NCBI RefSeq assembly: GCF_003946695.1
Contig: NZ_RHOX01000006.1
Coordinates: 1-64,000, forward strand
Direction of reading: 5' to 3'
Length of the DNA stretch: 64,000 nt
Source of the DNA: Lapidilactobacillus bayanensis
GTDB taxonomy: Bacteria; Bacillota; Bacilli; Lactobacillales; Lactobacillaceae
Position numbers and translations under genes: made by a program. Shown in pieces: positions 55,257 through 63,427 of the stretch. Every line of letters begins with the position of its first letter. Position 1 is the first letter of the stretch. The notes under the pieces were generated by a model that saw only the letters and a list, made by a program, of their open reading frames with translations, had not been told where the DNA came from and did no database searches.

Positions 55257-55682
55257 ATGGTCGTATTAGCAGTCAGTGGTTGGTTAGTCATTAATTTAGT
55301 TCTAATTGCGATTTTACTATGGATGGTCGGTAATTGGGCTTACTATAAAATTCGTGGTCGGCAATTAAAAGGCGCAATTCATACCAAAGAATTTGAGCAA
55401 GGCATGCGAAAAGCACAGTTGTTAGATTTGCGTGACAAAAAAGATTTTGATGCCGGGCATATTTTAGGTGCACGTAACATGCCATCAGTTCAGGTGAAGA
55501 CTTGGGCAGCTGATTTACGTAAGGATTTACCGGTTTATATGTATGAAACTGGCGAAAACATTGCGATCCGTGTTGCCTTACGGTTAAAAAAAGCTGGTTT
55601 CACTAATGTTAAGTGGCTTAAAGGCGGCTATGCCGATTGGGATGGCAAGGTCAAGAAGACAGTTAACAAGTACAACGATTAG
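55257..55682 (+). CDS. Membrane-anchored rhodanese-like protein (YqhL type), active Cys absent
   Basis: 141 aa. One N-terminal helix (about 5-30), then a rhodanese fold with LLDLRDKKDFDAGHILGARN and LKGGYADWDG. At the active loop the sequence is VYMYETGENIAIRVA; the usual Cys-XX-Gly loop has Glu in the Cys position, so sulfur transfer is unlikely. ATG 55257; the GTG at 55245 overlaps its own box. End of the fthC-glcK operon. Confidence 0.85.
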   Translation: MVVLAVSGWLVINLVLIAILLWMVGNWAYYKIRGRQLKGAIHTKEFEQGMRKAQLLDLRDKKDFDAGHILGARNMPSVQVKTWAADLRKDLPVYMYETGENIAIRVALRLKKAGFTNVKWLKGGYADWDGKVKKTVNKYND

Positions 55683-55686
55683 TTTA

Positions 55687-55800
55687 GAGTGCGGTGAACA
55701 ACGAGTTAGCAATGTAACTTTAAACAGAGTGGTCATTGCGTATTAATGCAACGAAATTCATGTTTAAAATCACTGCAGTCAACTGTTCACAGCACGTTTT
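55687..55800. repeat. Single divergent family B unit
   Basis: Outer stem GTGCGGTGAACAACGAG with CAACTGTTCACAGCACG; inner AACTTTAAACA with TGTTTAAAAT and tip CATTGCGTATTAATGCAACG. Located between the convergent yqhL-like and DUF3042 genes. Confidence 0.7.
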
Positions 55801-55810
55801 GCAGCAAAAT

Positions 55811-55846
55811 AAAAGGAGCAGGATATTTTTTATCCCAGTTCCTTTT
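55811..55846 (-). terminator. Terminator of DUF3042 gene
   Basis: AAAAGGAGCAGGATA with TATCCCAGTTCCTTTT, loop TTTTT; stem imperfect. Confidence 0.7.
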
Positions 55847-55886
55847 TAATATCACATTAAAATCTATCGTTCGTTTAAGACATTGA

Positions 55887-56066
55887 TCAACCTTGATGCG
55901 CTGCATGACTCTTGCGGTTTGCTCGACGACGGTTCTCTTCAACTTTGTTATCAAATTCTTCTTGTGGTTCGATGACGGTCTTCTTAAAGGCAAATAATGA
56001 ACCTGCAACTGCACCAAGAGTTGTTAAACTACCAATCAGAAATCCTTTTGCAAAATGTTTTGCCAT
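55887..56066 (-). CDS. DUF3042 family small membrane protein
   Basis: 59 aa. One helix (FAKGFLIGSLTTLGAVAGSLFAF) followed by FKKTVIEPQEEFDNKVEENRRR, a charged tail. Matches the DUF3042 pattern found only in lactic acid bacteria and relatives. ATG 56066 with AAGGAGG. Function unknown. Confidence 0.85.
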   Translation of the reverse strand: MAKHFAKGFLIGSLTTLGAVAGSLFAFKKTVIEPQEEFDNKVEENRRRANRKSHAAHQG

Positions 56067-56162
56067 TTTCGTAACCTCCTTTGTTTTCACTAATATTATC
56101 GCTTATTCTTGAACAATTAGCAATTATGAACCAATCTGAATTCATAAAATCATCTTCACCAG

Positions 56163-56420
56163 TTGCCTTAAGCACGTTTCAGATCAGAGTGCGCAAAGCG
56201 ACAGGTTGGGTGTTTGTATTTAAAAGAGAAGATTGATGCGTGTAGCGCAGCAAGATTCACGCTTAAATACACGACACACAGTTGCTTTAAGCACGTTTCA
56301 GCCAGAGTGCGCAAAGCAACGGGTTGATTGCGTAGCTCTAACTGGGAAACACAGCTGGGTGCCAACCCAGATGGGATTCCTAGTTAGACATAGCACTCAG
56401 TTGCCTTAAGCACGTTTCAA
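56163..56420. repeat. Two family B units in reverse orientation, one with a replaced interior
   Basis: Unit 1 (about 56182-56299) is a reverse-orientation alpha-like unit with GATGCGTGTAGCGCAGCAAG. Unit 2 (about 56300-56420) keeps the outer ends (GCCAGAGTGCGCAAAGCAAC and GTTGCCTTAAGCACGTTTC). Its interior is a different hairpin: TCTAACTGGGAA with TTCCTAGTTAGA around CTGGGTGCCAACCCAG. Between the DUF3042 and miaA genes. Confidence 0.8.
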
Positions 56421-56488
56421 AACACAAAATAGCTAGGATTGGGATTATTGCCCAGTCCCTATTGACATCATACAAGGTAGGAATCGTC

Positions 56489-57433
56489 ATGAAACCTAAA
56501 GTACTAGTAATCGTTGGTCCAACAGCAGTTGGAAAAACAGCCTTAAGTTTAGAACTAGCTCAGAAATTCGCTGGAGAGATTATTTCTGGTGATTCTATGC
56601 AGGTTTATCGCCATTTGAATATTGGCACGGCCAAGGCAACAGCGGCAGAGCAAGCGGTGGCGTCACATCATTTAATTGATATTTGTGACGTGAATCAAGA
56701 ATATTCCGCTTTTCAGTTCAAACAATTAGCCACTGCTAAAATTAACGAAATTACGGCTCGTCAACACTTACCAATTATTGTTGGCGGGACGGGTTTTTAT
56801 ATCCGTAGCTTGCTGGAAAACTTAGATCTTGGTGGTGCTGAAAAAAGCGGCGAACGAAACGAAATTCGCCATCAATTAGAACAGCGGTTAATCGAAATTG
56901 GCCCAGAAAATTTATGGCAAGAATTACAGCAAAAGGATCCTGCTGCAGCTTCTAAAATTCCAATCAGTAATTCGCGGCGGGTGATTAGGGCGTTGGAAGT
57001 GATTCAGCGGACAGGTGCTTTATTTTCTGTGCAAACACAACATGAACAACCTTTTGACGCACTAGTACTCGGTTTAAATTTGGAACGGGGCTCACTTTAT
57101 CAACACATTAATCGGCGTGTAGAACAAATGTTGGCAGAAGGATTGACGACTGAAGCAAAGTGGTTGTTTGCTCAAGTACCACCAACAGCACAAGCAGCCA
57201 AAGGTATCGGCTATCGTGAATTTAGGCCCTATTTTAATCAAGAAATTGACTTAGCGACAGTGCAGACACAGATTCAAATAGATTCGCGGCATTATGCTAA
57301 ACGTCAGCTAACTTATTTTCGCAATCAGCTACCGGTACCAGTGAATTGGTTTGATCTCCTTAAAGATGGTGCCGCGCGTGATCAGATTGAGGTGTTGATA
57401 GCTGCGTGGTTAAATAGCTCAGCGCAGATTTAG
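56489..57433 (+). CDS. miaA: tRNA dimethylallyltransferase MiaA
   Basis: 314 aa; transfers dimethylallyl to A37 of tRNAs reading U-initial codons. P-loop VGPTAVGKTALSLELA, GDSMQVYRHLNIGTAKA, HHLIDICD, IIVGGTGFYIRSLL, AKGIGYREF. ATG 56489 with AAGGTAGGA. Upstream of glnR, as in many Bacilli. Confidence 0.95.
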   Translation: MKPKVLVIVGPTAVGKTALSLELAQKFAGEIISGDSMQVYRHLNIGTAKATAAEQAVASHHLIDICDVNQEYSAFQFKQLATAKINEITARQHLPIIVGGTGFYIRSLLENLDLGGAEKSGERNEIRHQLEQRLIEIGPENLWQELQQKDPAAASKIPISNSRRVIRALEVIQRTGALFSVQTQHEQPFDALVLGLNLERGSLYQHINRRVEQMLAEGLTTEAKWLFAQVPPTAQAAKGIGYREFRPYFNQEIDLATVQTQIQIDSRHYAKRQLTYFRNQLPVPVNWFDLLKDGAARDQIEVLIAAWLNSSAQI

Positions 57434-57450
57434 AAATAAAATAGCATTCA

Positions 57451-57467
57451 TGTTAGGAAAGCTAACA
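57451..57467 (+). promoter_or_regulatory. GlnR operator upstream of glnRA
   Basis: TGTTA, 7 bases, TAACA: fits the GlnR/TnrA box (TGTNA-N7-TNACA). It lies 7 bases before the -35 of the glnR promoter, allowing autoregulation by GlnR under nitrogen excess. Confidence 0.88.
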
Positions 57468-57474
57468 TCAGCAG

Positions 57475-57503
57475 TTGCATCTTTTTTTTGAAGTTGGTAT
57501 GAT
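57475..57503 (+). promoter_or_regulatory. Promoter of glnRA
   Basis: TTGCAT (57475-57480), 17 bases, TATGAT (57498-57503). Confidence 0.75.
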
Positions 57504-57527
57504 AAAGAACGTTAGGAGCAAAAGGCT

Positions 57528-57893
57528 TTGGCACAAGAAAAATTACGTTCTGATTTAGCAATTTTGCCAATTGGTACAGCTATCAAGCTGACTGGTTTAT
57601 CCGCACGTCAAATTCGTTACTATGAGGCAAATCATTTAATTAAAATTGCGCGCAGTGATAGTCAGCAGCGCTTATTTTCACTTGATGATTTGCAGCGATT
57701 AATGCAAATCAAGGCGTTAATGGAAACCGAACATAATTTAGAACAAGTTCGGCAGTTATTGACGCGTTCACGACGAGCGGTTGATCATTCAGATAGTCAA
57801 TTACGGCATACGTTGCAAGACGAAATTTTATTGGCCAGTCCTTTTAGTCGTTCCCAATCCAATTATTCGTCAACATTTAAAGGTCAAAACTAA
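57528..57893 (+). CDS. glnR: Nitrogen-responsive repressor GlnR
   Basis: 121 aa MerR-family repressor. HTH with GTAIKLTGLSARQIRYYEAN, wing LFSLDDLQRLMQIKALM; the short C-terminal tail (FSRSQSNYSSTF) is the part that senses feedback-inhibited glutamine synthetase in this family. TTG start 57528 with AGGAG. Eleven bases before glnA. Confidence 0.93.
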   Translation: MAQEKLRSDLAILPIGTAIKLTGLSARQIRYYEANHLIKIARSDSQQRLFSLDDLQRLMQIKALMETEHNLEQVRQLLTRSRRAVDHSDSQLRHTLQDEILLASPFSRSQSNYSSTFKGQN

Positions 57894-57904
57894 AGGAGTA
57901 GGTT

Positions 57905-59242
57905 ATGACAAAAAAAGTGTATACAGCAACTGAAATCAAAAACATCGTTGAAGAAGAAAACGTACAGTTTCTACGGTTAATGTTTACCGATATCAATGGT
58001 ATGCTGAAAAACGTTGAAGTTCCGGTCGACCAAATTAACAAGGTTCTCAATAATAAAGTCATGTTTGATGGTTCTTCAATTGACGGCTTCGTTCGAATTG
58101 AGGAAAGTGATATGTTACTGATCCCCGATTTATCGACCTTTTTAATTTTTCCATGGGGTTCTGAGCATGGGAAAGTCGCACGCTTGATTTGTGATGTCTT
58201 TACGACTGATGGCGAACCCTTCATGGGTGATCCGCGGAATAACTTACGACGCATCGTGGCAGAAATGAAAGAGGAGGGCTTCACCGAATTTGATATTGGA
58301 CCTGAACCTGAATTTTTCTTATTCAAATTAGATGCCAACAACAAACCAACACTTGATTTAAACGACGATGGCAGTTACTTTGATTTTGCTCCGCTTGACT
58401 TAGGTGAGAACTGTCGCCGCGATATCGTGCTAGAATTGGAAAAAATGGGCTTTGAAGTTGAAGCCAGCCATCATGAGGTTGCCCCCGGCCAGCACGAAAT
58501 TGACTTCAAATATTCTGATGCTGTTGAAGCTGCCGATAATATTCAAACTTTCAAACTAGTTGTTCGTTCAGTTGCACGTAAACACGGCCTTCACGCGACA
58601 TTTATGCCCAAACCGCTGGAAGCCATTGCTGGATCAGGTATGCATATTAACATGTCGCTGGGTACGCCAGAAGGCAATGCATTTTATGACGCCAACATGG
58701 ACGATAAATTATCAGCAACGGCTAAACATTTCTTAGCTGGCTTAATGATTCATGCACGTTCTTTAACAGCTATTAATAATCCAACCGTTAATTCGTATAA
58801 ACGTTTAGTGCCTGGTTTTGAGGCGCCAGTTTATGTCGCTTGGTCTGGTCACAATCGTTCACCATTGATCCGAGTTCCACAAGCGCGTGGTTTATCGACT
58901 CGCTTGGAATTACGGAGTGTTGATCCAAGTGCTAATCCATATTTGGCGATTGGCTCGATTCTAGCTGCTGGTTTAGATGGCCTTAAGAATCATTTGGAAG
59001 CTCCTGAACCAGTTGACCGGAATATCTACGGCATGACCGCAGACGAGCGCCACGAGGCTCATATTAGCGATTTACCATCAACTTTACACAACGCATTAAA
59101 AACTTTAGAAAAGGATGATGTGATCAAAGCTTCACTCGGTCCACATTTATATCAAAGTTTTATGGATTCAAAGCGGATGGAGTGGAATTCTTATCGTCAA
59201 ACCGTTTCTGAATGGGAACGTGAACAATATTTGTCATTATAG
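57905..59242 (+). CDS. glnA: Glutamine synthetase type I
   Basis: 445 aa, GSI-alpha: glutamate, ammonia and ATP to glutamine. [30 protein letters not shown] (metal ligands), [30 protein letters not shown] (ATP site), [16 protein letters not shown]. No adenylylation loop Tyr motif of GSI-beta is seen, as expected. AAAGGAG before ATG. Confidence 0.97.
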   Translation: MTKKVYTATEIKNIVEEENVQFLRLMFTDINGMLKNVEVPVDQINKVLNNKVMFDGSSIDGFVRIEESDMLLIPDLSTFLIFPWGSEHGKVARLICDVFTTDGEPFMGDPRNNLRRIVAEMKEEGFTEFDIGPEPEFFLFKLDANNKPTLDLNDDGSYFDFAPLDLGENCRRDIVLELEKMGFEVEASHHEVAPGQHEIDFKYSDAVEAADNIQTFKLVVRSVARKHGLHATFMPKPLEAIAGSGMHINMSLGTPEGNAFYDANMDDKLSATAKHFLAGLMIHARSLTAINNPTVNSYKRLVPGFEAPVYVAWSGHNRSPLIRVPQARGLSTRLELRSVDPSANPYLAIGSILAAGLDGLKNHLEAPEPVDRNIYGMTADERHEAHISDLPSTLHNALKTLEKDDVIKASLGPHLYQSFMDSKRMEWNSYRQTVSEWEREQYLSL

Positions 59243-59250
59243 TGCAGACG

Positions 59251-59288
59251 AAAAGCCTAACAGATTGATTTTAATCTGTTAGGCTTTT
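59251..59288 (+). terminator. Terminator of glnRA
   Basis: Perfect 16-bp stem AAAAGCCTAACAGATT (59251-59266) with 59273-59288, loop GATTTT, T-run. Confidence 0.9.
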
Positions 59289-59339
59289 TTGATGACGCGA
59301 TATCATATGATGACGTTTCTTTACCGTCGGGGTTAGTTA

Positions 59340-59400
59340 TTGATTGAGCCGAATGAAAAACAATTCGTTTCAAATTCGTTCCTGTTATAAATGCTAAGCC
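59340..59400. repeat. Fragment of family A next to copy A4
   Basis: TGATTGAGCCGAATG with CAATTCGTTTCAAATTCG resembles the second hairpin of a family A module (TGATTTGAGCC with TTTGTCTCAAAT). A short relic just outside the A4 left end. Confidence 0.5.
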
Positions 59401-59881
59401 CTAGAACTGTTATGTTGATGCCTACGGGAAATACGCTGGTGGAACGCTGTGGGCTCGACTTTAAGCCAATCAACGATTGTCTTAAAGCTCGGCCTTCTCG
59501 TAAGCGATAAATCGCCAACGAGAATTTCACAGCTGACCGCGATTTCCCTCCGGCACTGACGAAAGAGCGTTAGTGCAACTAAACTTCTAATTTATACTTC
59601 TAAAAATTTGAAGTGTTCTAACCATTCGTCAATTCAGCGCTTGTGCAAAGGTTGCTCTCTTGCTAGTTAAGTGGTGGAAAATAAATACCGCTCAGTAGTG
59701 ACATTAATGTTGGCAATTTATTGCTTACATTAAGGCTTGTCTTGGAGACGATTTTGAAAAAATCGGCTTCAAGCAACGCCCACTACGTTCCAGCGACAAG
59801 TATTTATTTTCCACCACGGCCCCGCACGTTTCGTATCCAACCTTTGTGCAAGCGCGAAGAATCACAACAAAACAGTTTTAG
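59401..59881. repeat. Family A structured intergenic element, copy A4
   Basis: Ends CTAGAACTGTTATGTTG and CACAACAAAACAGTTTTAG. First module hairpin CTCGTAAGCGA-TAAA-TCGCCAACGAG; second module with GCGCTTGTGCAAAGGTTG/CAACCTTTGTGCAAGCGC. The fully paired stem GTGGTGGAAAATAAATAC joins 59671-59688 with 59800-59817, and the hairpin is AATGTTGGCAA-TTTA-TTGCTTACATT. Orientation as A3. Between convergent glnA and pepX. Confidence 0.9.
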
Positions 59882-59903
59882 TTTCGCCCGTCTTAATTAA
59901 TAA

Positions 59904-60001
59904 CGTTCCAGCGCCAAGTGTTTATTTTCCACCACGGCACCTCGCACGCTCCATACACAACCTTTGCGCAAACGCGAAGAACCACAACAAAACAGTTCTA
60001 G
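59904..60001. repeat. Partial tandem copy of the right end of family A
   Basis: Repeats the last 100 bases of A4 (CGTTCCAGCG, TTTATTTTCCACCACGGCAC, CAACCTTTGCGCAAACGCG, CACAACAAAACAGTTCTAG) with small changes, giving the A4 locus two right ends. Confidence 0.8.
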
Positions 60002-60050
60002 TTGCCACCATTTTGATTAGTGACAAGCAACTAGAACTGCAAATTACATA

Positions 60051-62453
60051 TTACCCTAAATTAACCACTAATTTTGAACTTTCCAAATCGAAAGTATAGG
60101 TGATTTCATTTTGATCGCGAATGGTCATGCCCATGTCGGTTGCGTAGAGAATAATCCCTAATCGGTGACCAGCAGGCAGGTGGTAGTAGGTTGGTTGCAA
60201 ACGTAAGTCAAGCTCGTATTGTTGGTCCGGTTCAACGCGTTCACTTTCATAAGCATTGAGCCGATTTTGTAAATTAAGATGCCCTTTGGCAATTAATTTA
60301 GCTGGCGTCGCTGCAGCAGCAGTTTTGAAGGCCATGGTTGTTTCTAGCGGACCGTGATAACCTAATTGCCGTGTTTGAAGTTCAACGGTTTGCGGCCGAA
60401 CAGTTAAGCGCTTGGCCTCGCCATAATCAATTAACATTGCACTGATTAAACCGTGATTAGCACTGCTTTTAACGTTGAGATGAACTACGGGCCGACCAGT
60501 AATCAAGAGTTCCTCTTTAAGCTCTGGTGTTTTAAAGACGATTTGATTGTTGGCAAAACGTTTATCTTGTTGGATGAAGGCTTCTTCCCAAGCTAAATCT
60601 TTTAAGCCACTTTCATGGAAAGCTTGAACACCATTATCGACGAAATGATCTTTATTTTCAGAAGTGATTTCAAAATTCTTTGTTAGTGCGAAATCTTTTT
60701 CGGTCGCGCCGTCCCAAGTTGCTGGTGTTTGCCAATCACTTTCGTCCAAGTTACTTTGAATTAAATAATCGGGGAAAATAGCATCAGCATGGTTTTCAAT
60801 CCCGCAAAGTTTGTTAGATAACCACATGTTGATTAAGTCATAGAAATCCAAGCTAGGGAAGTTGTTAATATAAATGTGTTGACCTTGATGCAAAATAACT
60901 TTGTGGTCAATCCCTTGTTCTTTTAAGACTTGATTCAGTTTATAAACATTCTTTGGTTTCACATTCCAATCGTTTAAGCCGTGAACACTAACGATCGGAC
61001 ATTTAACCAGGTTAATGTTATTGCGGTAATTACGAACATCCCAGAAGTGATTATAACTGCCAGTTTCGCGATCTTGATCCTGTTTCATCTGTGCTAATTT
61101 CTGATCATAGAATGGTTTTACTTTGGCATAATCGCCTGCATCTTTTTGACGGCTGAAACATTCATTCGTTAACACATCCGTGTCTTCACCTTGGAAAGTT
61201 TGTGGTGCAACGACTAAGCCATGTTCGCGATAATAATCATACCAACTAGAAATTGCAGCTTCAGAAATAACTGTATCTAAGCCAGCCACACCAGTTGTTG
61301 CAGCAGCGATAGCTAAGGTGCCTAAGTAAGATTTGCCGGTCATCGAAACATGGCCGCTGCACCACGTTGCTGCCACCTCATCAAGACGAGAACGATCGGT
61401 AAAGGCGCGCCGGTCACCATGGAGCCATTCAATAATGGCAATTGTTGAGGCCGTTTGTTCTGGTGAACCGCAAGTTCCAATACCATCTGATCCGCGAGTG
61501 CCAATTCCAGCAGCATAAACGGAAGCAAAGCCTCGCTGCAAGAAATAATCACTTAAAGTTACCGTACCGATTAAACTTGGTTCGGCGACGCTAGGATGAT
61601 TGGCAAAAGGATTGGTTAATGCAGTGGCAGGATTAGTGGTTGCAAAAGTTTTGAAGTCATCAAACTGATCTTGATTTTCGCGTGCGTCACCAATTGGCTT
61701 AGCCGCCATTTTGAGATCAACATTGTTCATTGACGTATCAGTTGTGCCTTTGAAATAAGGATTAGCAGTGTATAATGCTGGTAATTTAATAAAGTCATTG
61801 GCTGTTTGTGGTCGAATAATTGTGGCTTCTAGTAAATCTCGTTGGCCATCGTTATCGGTGTCTAAATCAGATTCTACGTAAACAACTTCGCGAATTAAAT
61901 TATCAGCAGAGAAAGTGGCTTGGGCTTTGCCATTAAAGAAAAGCGGCCGTTGTTGTTCACCTGAACTTAAATTAACGGCGTAGTAGCCACGTGCTGCTAA
62001 ATTGTCAATCAAAGCATAGCCATTTTTACTACGTGTGTTTAACAATTGATAAACGGCACTGGTCAATGATTCCGTGTTGAAATATTGTTTATCAACAAAA
62101 GGTAGGCCTAATTTTTTCATCGTTGCAATCGGATCAGTCAATGAAAAGTCAAGCGGGGTATAAAAGCCTAATAATTGTAAAGCAACATTATAAAAAGCGT
62201 GTTGCTCAAAACGATCGCCAATATTAGCCAGATATGAAAAAAGAGTTTGATCCTTGTTAACAAGCAAGTTGCTAAATTGTGTTTCTAAAGCAGCTTGAGA
62301 ACGATAGTCCGGGAAAAGATGACGGAAGACATGACGGGTGAGCTTATCAAATGAATACTGAGCCACATCAACGGGGTATATTTTGATACGTTGTAATTCA
62401 AGAATTTGTTGTTGCGGTGTGGGTAATGAATATGCGAATTGATTATATTTCAT
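60051..62453 (-). CDS. pepX: Xaa-Pro dipeptidyl-peptidase PepX
   Basis: 800 aa cytoplasmic serine peptidase, frees X-Pro dipeptides in casein-type peptide use. N-terminal helical domain (1-200), alpha/beta-hydrolase core with catalytic Ser in MTGKSYLGTLAIAA, SVHGLNDWNV (Asp region) and HQGQHIYINN (His), C-terminal beta-sandwich. ATG 62453 with GGAGG at good spacing; the open frame runs 46 codons further upstream through the tRNA-Arg gene by chance. Length is typical of lactobacillar PepX. Confidence 0.96.
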   Translation of the reverse strand: MKYNQFAYSLPTPQQQILELQRIKIYPVDVAQYSFDKLTRHVFRHLFPDYRSQAALETQFSNLLVNKDQTLFSYLANIGDRFEQHAFYNVALQLLGFYTPLDFSLTDPIATMKKLGLPFVDKQYFNTESLTSAVYQLLNTRSKNGYALIDNLAARGYYAVNLSSGEQQRPLFFNGKAQATFSADNLIREVVYVESDLDTDNDGQRDLLEATIIRPQTANDFIKLPALYTANPYFKGTTDTSMNNVDLKMAAKPIGDARENQDQFDDFKTFATTNPATALTNPFANHPSVAEPSLIGTVTLSDYFLQRGFASVYAAGIGTRGSDGIGTCGSPEQTASTIAIIEWLHGDRRAFTDRSRLDEVAATWCSGHVSMTGKSYLGTLAIAAATTGVAGLDTVISEAAISSWYDYYREHGLVVAPQTFQGEDTDVLTNECFSRQKDAGDYAKVKPFYDQKLAQMKQDQDRETGSYNHFWDVRNYRNNINLVKCPIVSVHGLNDWNVKPKNVYKLNQVLKEQGIDHKVILHQGQHIYINNFPSLDFYDLINMWLSNKLCGIENHADAIFPDYLIQSNLDESDWQTPATWDGATEKDFALTKNFEITSENKDHFVDNGVQAFHESGLKDLAWEEAFIQQDKRFANNQIVFKTPELKEELLITGRPVVHLNVKSSANHGLISAMLIDYGEAKRLTVRPQTVELQTRQLGYHGPLETTMAFKTAAAATPAKLIAKGHLNLQNRLNAYESERVEPDQQYELDLRLQPTYYHLPAGHRLGIILYATDMGMTIRDQNEITYTFDLESSKLVVNLG

Positions 62454-62473
62454 TGGATTTCCTCCTAGTTTGA

Positions 62474-62503
62474 TTGACAATGCTGAAGTTTTTTGACTAT
62501 AAT
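62474..62503 (+). promoter_or_regulatory. Promoter of tRNA-Arg
   Basis: TTGACA (62474-62479), 18 bases, TATAAT (62498-62503): full consensus hexamers, 13 bases before the tRNA. Confidence 0.88.
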
Positions 62504-62516
62504 AATTAGGTTGTCT

Positions 62517-62590
62517 GGAGCAGTAGCTCAGCAGGATAGAGCAACGGTCTTCTAAACCGTAGGTCGAGAGTTCGAATCTCTCCTGCTCCA
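62517..62590 (+). tRNA. tRNA-Arg (anticodon UCU)
   Basis: 74 bases folding into a cloverleaf: acceptor GGAGCAG with CTGCTCC, D arm GCTC/GAGC, anticodon arm ACGGT-CTTCTAA-ACCGT with anticodon TCT, T arm GAGAG-TTCGAAT-CTCTC, discriminator A. The CCA end is not encoded. Reads AGA codons. Confidence 0.97.
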
Positions 62591-62614
62591 CTAATCTATA
62601 ATGTCATTATAGTG

Positions 62615-62644
62615 AAAAAAAGCCTAAGTTGATAGGCTTTTTTA
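62615..62644 (+). terminator. Terminator of tRNA-Arg
   Basis: GAAAAAAAGCCTA with TAGGCTTTTTTT around AGTTGA. Confidence 0.85.
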
Positions 62645-62956
62645 TTTTTGTTTCATGATAATTTAATGAAGTTGTTGAGTTTGCTTTTATTATGACAGAT
62701 CATTTGAAGATAAGGTAAAGGTTAGGTTGATCAGTTAACACTTAATCTGCTAATTGAATCCATCGGTAGACATAGATTGTTGAATAACCAAGGGACGATT
62801 AAAAAGTAAGCCATTGCCGCTGCAAGTAGGCAGAATTTAGTAAAATAAGTTAGCACGACTGTTATCCGGGAATAAATTTAAAAGACGGTCGAGTTTCTAT
62901 TAGCGATACTCATTATTAATTTGCACAGTTTTCTCTTAACAAATCTCGTTAATCGG
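62645..62956. other. Intergenic stretch before the rplU promoter
   Basis: About 310 bases. I see no gene, repeat of the A or B families, or structured RNA in it. Confidence 0.4.
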
Positions 62957-62985
62957 TTGCGGTTAGCGGGATTTTTTGGTAGAAT
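62957..62985 (+). promoter_or_regulatory. Promoter of rplU-rpmA
   Basis: TTGCGG (62957-62962), 17 bases, TAGAAT (62980-62985). Confidence 0.7.
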
Positions 62986-63000
62986 GATGGAGTTGTATTT

Positions 63001-63080
63001 GTGAACTCCACAGCTGCAACCGCACAATCAGAGGTTTTAAAGCAATTTGCTACCTCTTTTGGCGAGTCTAAGATAATAGG
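63001..63080 (+). promoter_or_regulatory. Ribosomal protein L21 leader RNA
   Basis: CCACAGCTGCAACCG, a hairpin GAGGTTTTAAAGCAATTTGCTACCTC-like (arms GAGGT and ACCTC at about 63031 and 63052), then GGCGAGTCTAAGATAATAGG. This order matches the Firmicutes L21 leader as I remember it, an autoregulatory site for the operon. Confidence 0.72.
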
Positions 63081-63092
63081 AGGTGCACGTAG

Positions 63093-63404
63093 ATGTACGC
63101 AATTATTAAAACTGGTGGTAAACAATATAAAGTTGAAGCTGGCGAAGCTGTTTATGTAGAAAAGCTTGATGTAGAAGCTGGCGAAAAGGTAACTTTTGAT
63201 GAAGTTATTTTAATCGGTGGTGAAGGAACAACGACTGTTGGCGCACCAACAGTCAACGGTGCTACTGTTGTTGGTACTGTTGAAAAACAAGGTCGCGAAA
63301 AGAAAGTTGTTACTTACAAGTACAAGCCTAAGAAACATCAACATCAAAAGAAGGGTCATCGTCAACCATACACTAAGGTTGTCATTGACACTATCAATGC
63401 TTAA
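63093..63404 (+). CDS. rplU: 50S ribosomal protein L21
   Basis: 103 aa, 23S rRNA-binding protein. [25 protein letters not shown] and [19 protein letters not shown] are the family's end blocks. AGGAGGTGC before the ATG. It is followed after 23 bases by rpmA; the prp protease gene usual in between is missing. Confidence 0.98.
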   Translation: MYAIIKTGGKQYKVEAGEAVYVEKLDVEAGEKVTFDEVILIGGEGTTTVGAPTVNGATVVGTVEKQGREKKVVTYKYKPKKHQHQKKGHRQPYTKVVIDTINA

Positions 63405-63427
63405 TTAGCTAACGGAGGTGCATCGCA

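Noticed and set aside
55687-55800. Small regulatory RNA between yqhL-like and DUF3042 genes
   Set aside because: The fold is explained by a divergent family B unit; no separate promoter was seen.
62454-62591. 46-codon N-terminal extension of PepX
   Set aside because: It would be translated from the antisense of the tRNA gene; the ATG at 62453 has a strong ribosome binding site and gives the usual PepX length.
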